Assembly (NCBI GenBank): GCA_035301285.1
Contig: DATGUN010000015.1
Location: 1-17,314, forward strand
DNA length: 17,314 nt
Reading direction: 5' to 3'
DNA from: DATGUN01 sp035301285
GTDB taxonomy: Bacteria > Bacillota > Bacilli > Bacillales > Amphibacillaceae
How positions within the stretch are numbered: the first letter of the stretch is position 1; each line of letters begins with the position of its first letter. The notes below the pieces were generated by a model. That model did no database searches and was not told the DNA's origin. It saw only the letters and a list, made by a program, of their open reading frames with translations. This document shows positions 15,155-17,314 of the stretch, in pieces. The position numbers and the translations under genes were made by a program.

Positions 15155-15550
15155 ATGATGAAGCGATCTAAATTTACTATGGTCGTATATTTTGTCATCG
15201 CTTTAGCGGTTATAGGTGTTATTTCACAGTTGATGACCAGTCCTGGATCATTCTTTAGGCACATTTTAATAACACTGGGTATGGCAGTTGTTTTATTCGG
15301 TGTCTTCTATTACTTTTTTATCAAAAGAAAACACACACAATCTGATGAAATGAAAAAATATAAACAAGCGGTTAAACAATCAAATGCCAAATATAAAGAA
15401 CAAAAAGGCGCATCGGTGCAAAAAACAGAAACATACAGAAAACCTGAAAGTCAACCTTCTGTTTCAAAGAGAAAAGTAAAGAAACGTTCCCATCTACGTG
15501 TGATTGATGGTTATAAAGATAAAAATAAAGATAATCGGGCTAGCAATTAG
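15155..15550 (+). CDS. yqhP: SA1362/YqhP-type small membrane protein
   Basis: The only plus-strand gene. The 131-residue product has two membrane segments (about 8-27 and 35-57) followed by a strongly basic, lysine-rich cytoplasmic tail with KKRSHLRVIDGYKDK, which resembles the C-terminal motif of the SA1362/YqhP family as I remember it. No function is known. AAGGAGG lies five bases before the first ATG (15155) and eight before the second (15158), and the second may be used. It diverges from yqhR across a 263-base gap that holds no clear promoter, and it converges on yqhO. Confidence 0.75.
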   Translation: MMKRSKFTMVVYFVIALAVIGVISQLMTSPGSFFRHILITLGMAVVLFGVFYYFFIKRKHTQSDEMKKYKQAVKQSNAKYKEQKGASVQKTETYRKPESQPSVSKRKVKKRSHLRVIDGYKDKNKDNRASN

Positions 15551-15567
15551 GGAGCTCGATTTTTTTG
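15534..15567 (+). terminator. Rho-independent terminator of yqhP
   Basis: ATCGGGCT pairs with AGCTCGAT (8 bp, one G-T) around an 11-base loop, followed by TTTTTTT. The stem starts inside the last codons of yqhP. On the other strand the hairpin is followed by an interrupted T-rich stretch and may also stop yqhO transcripts. Confidence 0.85.
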
Positions 15568-15573
15568 TTTCTA

Positions 15574-16461
15574 TTATGGCCATTTCATTAAAAAATGGTT
15601 TGTGATGTCGTACCCAGTTTCACTAAGCTGGCTAATTTGTTTTTCATCCATGTTAAAATCAGTGGACTGTATACCTTCAACTGGAATATAAATAATGTTT
15701 TTGTCATCTTCAGTTGAGACGAAACGTGTATCGTGGGCAAGTTTCATAGTAGAAAACAAACCTTGGAACATATCCAACGCATTGTCCATTGCTTTTGTTT
15801 GACCCGGGTGGTCTTTTTCTTTTAACCGGAACCCTAATAATGGACGCTTCCGTGTGTTGTCACGATGTCCGAAAACCCATAACGGGAAATTGCTTAATAA
15901 GCCTCCATCCACCATCATGCTATATTTATCCGGAGCATATCGAAGTTTTTTGGGCATGAAGAAATATGGAAAACCTGCACTCATACGTACAGCTGTTGCC
16001 ACAGAAAATGATTCAGGTTCGATTCCGTAAACACGCTCCAGATCATCTGGGATGACAATCAATTTTTTTAAAGAAATATCACTGACGATTACCTTTAAGT
16101 AACCTTCTTTAATATCTCCAAACGTATGCACTCCCTTTTTGGCCAATAATGATGATATCCAACGTTCTAATGCATTACCTTGGTAAATGCCCATTTGAAA
16201 ATAAACCCTGAACCATTTGTTGAAAGGAATCAGTTTACTCCATTTTGGAGAATCGAGGAATCGGTTTAGGTCTGTGTGTTCGATTTCTTTCTGTATGTCA
16301 TCCGGTTTAAAACCAGCTGCCAACAATGCTGCCATTATAGCTCCGGCTGATGTTCCAGCTACGCGTTCCACTACTAAATTATGCTCATTCAAGGCCTGCA
16401 ACGCCCCCATATAGGCGAATGCTTTGACTCCTCCGCCTGAAAAAACACTATCGATTTTCAT
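15574..16461 (-). CDS. yqhO: Patatin-like phospholipase (YqhO family)
   Basis: Probable cytosolic or membrane-associated lipid acyl hydrolase. The patatin hallmarks are intact: an oxyanion glycine loop FSGGGVKAFAYMG near the N terminus, the nucleophile elbow GTSAG with Ser38, and the dyad aspartate in DGG at Asp185 (numbered from the ATG at 16461). There is no signal peptide. The total of 295 residues is typical. AAGGAGG lies ten bases before this ATG. An in-frame ATG six bases earlier (16467) is only four bases from the site and thus less likely. The substrate is unknown. It is monocistronic, with its own promoter, and convergent with yqhP. Confidence 0.88.
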   Translation of the reverse strand: MKIDSVFSGGGVKAFAYMGALQALNEHNLVVERVAGTSAGAIMAALLAAGFKPDDIQKEIEHTDLNRFLDSPKWSKLIPFNKWFRVYFQMGIYQGNALERWISSLLAKKGVHTFGDIKEGYLKVIVSDISLKKLIVIPDDLERVYGIEPESFSVATAVRMSAGFPYFFMPKKLRYAPDKYSMMVDGGLLSNFPLWVFGHRDNTRKRPLLGFRLKEKDHPGQTKAMDNALDMFQGLFSTMKLAHDTRFVSTEDDKNIIYIPVEGIQSTDFNMDEKQISQLSETGYDITNHFLMKWP

Positions 16462-16543
16462 AAACATGCATCCTCCTTATGCTGTTTATATATTTGTAAG
16501 CGTTATTTGCCGATAGTAGAACATTTTTATATGATAATTTTGG

Positions 16544-16572
16544 AATATGCGTTTATAATCGATTGTTATCAA
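16544..16572 (-). promoter_or_regulatory. Probable sigma-A promoter for yqhO
   Basis: On the minus strand TTGATA (16567-16572) and CATATT (16544-16549) are separated by 17 bases. The -35 is one base off consensus and the -10 two. It would give a leader of about 75 bases before yqhO. Confidence 0.4.
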
Positions 16573-16592
16573 GGATTTTCAGGGGGCCTAAA

Positions 16593-16625
16593 AAGTTATA
16601 TGACGTGTGGTTTGTTAAATAACTT
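16593..16625 (-). terminator. Weak hairpin terminator of mntR
   Basis: AAGTTAT (16619-16625) pairs with ATAACTT (16593-16599) around a 19-base loop, followed by TTT on the minus strand. The stem overlaps the mntR stop codon. The short stem and large loop make it a weak terminator. Confidence 0.35.
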
Positions 16626-17037
16626 ATTTTTTATCGTGCAGTTGACGGAGTTCATGAATACGGTCCTCGTCCTCTTCAAAATAACGGACTAGATCACCGA
16701 TTCGGTCTATTGAATTCCAGCTTAAATGATGTTCAATACCTTCGACATCATCATATATATTTTCTGCTTCCACTCCGATGATTTCCAGGAATTCTTCAAG
16801 TAACTCATGTCTGAATAATAATTTCTTGCCAATTTTGTTTCCTTTTGACGTTAAAATAAAACCACGATATTTTTCATAGTCCAAGAAGTTATCCTTGTCC
16901 AACTTCTGCACCATTTTTGTAACGGATGAAGGGTGCACTTCCAACACTTCAGCAAGGTCGGAAACCCGTGCGTATCCCTTGGATTCTATTAATTTATAGA
17001 TTAATTCAATATAATCTTCCATACTTGGAGTAGGCAT
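16624..17037 (-). CDS. mntR: Manganese-dependent transcriptional regulator MntR
   Basis: DtxR-family repressor that senses cytosolic Mn(II) and shuts off manganese uptake genes (mntABCD, mntH), and in B. subtilis also activates efflux. The N-terminal winged helix-turn-helix (about 1-70, with YARVSDLAEVLEVHPSSVTKMVQ) is followed by the metal-binding and dimerisation domain. All six known metal ligands are at the same positions as in B. subtilis: Asp8, Glu11, His77, Glu99, Glu102 and His103. No SH3-like domain is present, as expected for MntR. The 137 residues are slightly short (142 in B. subtilis, from memory). GGGGGA precedes the ATG at 17037. Monocistronic. Confidence 0.97.
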   Translation of the reverse strand: MPTPSMEDYIELIYKLIESKGYARVSDLAEVLEVHPSSVTKMVQKLDKDNFLDYEKYRGFILTSKGNKIGKKLLFRHELLEEFLEIIGVEAENIYDDVEGIEHHLSWNSIDRIGDLVRYFEEDEDRIHELRQLHDKK

Positions 17038-17103
17038 TGTTCATCCCCCATTTAACAAATAATTTTAGTGTGTGCAACATTTTTTCTTAATTAAAGGATA
17101 CAG

Positions 17104-17131
17104 GATATATGCACTTGGGACAAGTAGTCAA
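17104..17131 (-). promoter_or_regulatory. Sigma-A-type promoter for mntR
   Basis: On the minus strand TTGACT (17126-17131) and TATATC (17104-17109) lie 16 bases apart. A leader of about 60 bases would follow. I do not recognise an MntR operator here. Confidence 0.5.
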
Positions 17132-17173
17132 GCTTATTTAACGATAATGGACGTTGGAGAAAGCTTAAAATCA

Positions 17174-17214
17174 AATAAAAAAAAGAGGGATCCATGTTTG
17201 ATGGGCCCCTCTTT
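17174..17214 (-). terminator. Rho-independent terminator of the ribonucleotide reductase gene
   Basis: AAAGAGGG (17207-17214) pairs perfectly with CCCTCTTT (17182-17189), with an inner CCAT/ATGG pairing in the loop. A long T-rich run follows on the minus strand. It begins eight bases after the reductase stop codon. Confidence 0.92.
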
Positions 17215-17222
17215 ATCATTGT

Positions 17223-17314
17223 TTATAGTCCGCATTTCAATTGTGCGCCACAGCTTGTACACGTGTTACATCCACCGATATCTTCTATATGGCCACTTCT
17301 GCAAACCGGACATG
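17223..17314 (-). CDS. nrdJ: B12-dependent (class II) ribonucleotide reductase, C-terminal end
   Basis: Only the last 29 codons are in the window, and the gene continues beyond the right edge. The tail reads CPVC, then GGCNTCTSCGAQLKCGL to the stop, seven residues including paired cysteines that match the C-terminal cysteine-rich tail of adenosylcobalamin-dependent ribonucleoside-diphosphate reductases of Bacillaceae as I remember it. In that family the tail cysteines re-reduce the active site after each turnover and may bind zinc. A different zinc-ribbon protein is possible from such a short piece. A strong terminator follows. Confidence 0.7.
   Translation of the reverse strand, partial: CPVCRSGHIEDIGGCNTCTSCGAQLKCGL

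Noticed and set aside
16507..16692. Plus-strand open frame in the yqhO-mntR gap
   Set aside because: There is no ribosome binding site, it overlaps the mntR 3' end in antisense, and the product looks like random AT-rich translation.
1..17314. CRISPR arrays, insertion sequences, prophage or defence genes, tRNA or rRNA
   Set aside because: No direct-repeat arrays, transposase-like proteins, terminal inverted repeats or stable RNA sequences were found. Apart from the left edge this is ordinary core Bacillaceae gene content.

Overview
The window is a chromosomal segment from a low-GC, endospore-forming Firmicute. Gene order (mntR, yqhO, yqhP, yqhR, aroQ, pepP, efp, spoIIIAA-AH, accB, accC, yqhY, nusB, folD, xseA, xseB, ispA) and protein sequences match the Bacillus subtilis yqh/spoIIIA/ispA region. 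The AT-rich composition and acidic linkers suggest a Bacillaceae relative of the Virgibacillus/Oceanobacillus/Lentibacillus kind (inference). All genes except yqhP read on the minus strand, so transcription runs from high to low coordinates.

Reading in the direction of transcription, 17314-16593 holds the C-terminal end of a B12-dependent ribonucleotide reductase with a strong terminator, then the manganese sensor MntR behind its own promoter. From 16572 to 14364 are a patatin-like lipase (YqhO), a convergent small membrane protein (YqhP, the only plus-strand gene) and the membrane protein YqhR. From 14276 to 12117 is an aroQ-pepP-efp cluster ending in a strong terminator.

The spoIIIA operon (11977-6739) follows, with a good sigma-E-type promoter and eight tightly packed genes. 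It encodes the mother-cell half of the SpoIIIA-SpoIIQ feeding-tube channel used during sporulation. After a hairpin comes accB-accC-yqhY (6573-4125), which makes biotin carboxyl carrier protein and biotin carboxylase for fatty acid synthesis plus an Asp23-family protein, closed by a strong terminator. The last operon is nusB-folD-xseA-xseB-ispA (3950-188), whose genes overlap or nearly abut.

The most interesting element is at the left edge. Immediately after ispA an extended -10 promoter drives a GC-rich, apparently structured, non-coding stretch that runs off the window (146 to 1). Its position just downstream of ispA (dxs is expected next in Bacilli), its orientation and its structure make it a good candidate for the 5' part of an OLE (ornate, large, extremophilic) RNA, the large membrane-associated noncoding RNA of some extremophilic Firmicutes. 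This identification comes from context and memory and was not confirmed by a covariance search.

Several start codons were moved downstream on the evidence of ribosome binding sites and promoters (nusB, yqhY, spoIIIAG, spoIIIAA, aroQ, yqhR, yqhO).
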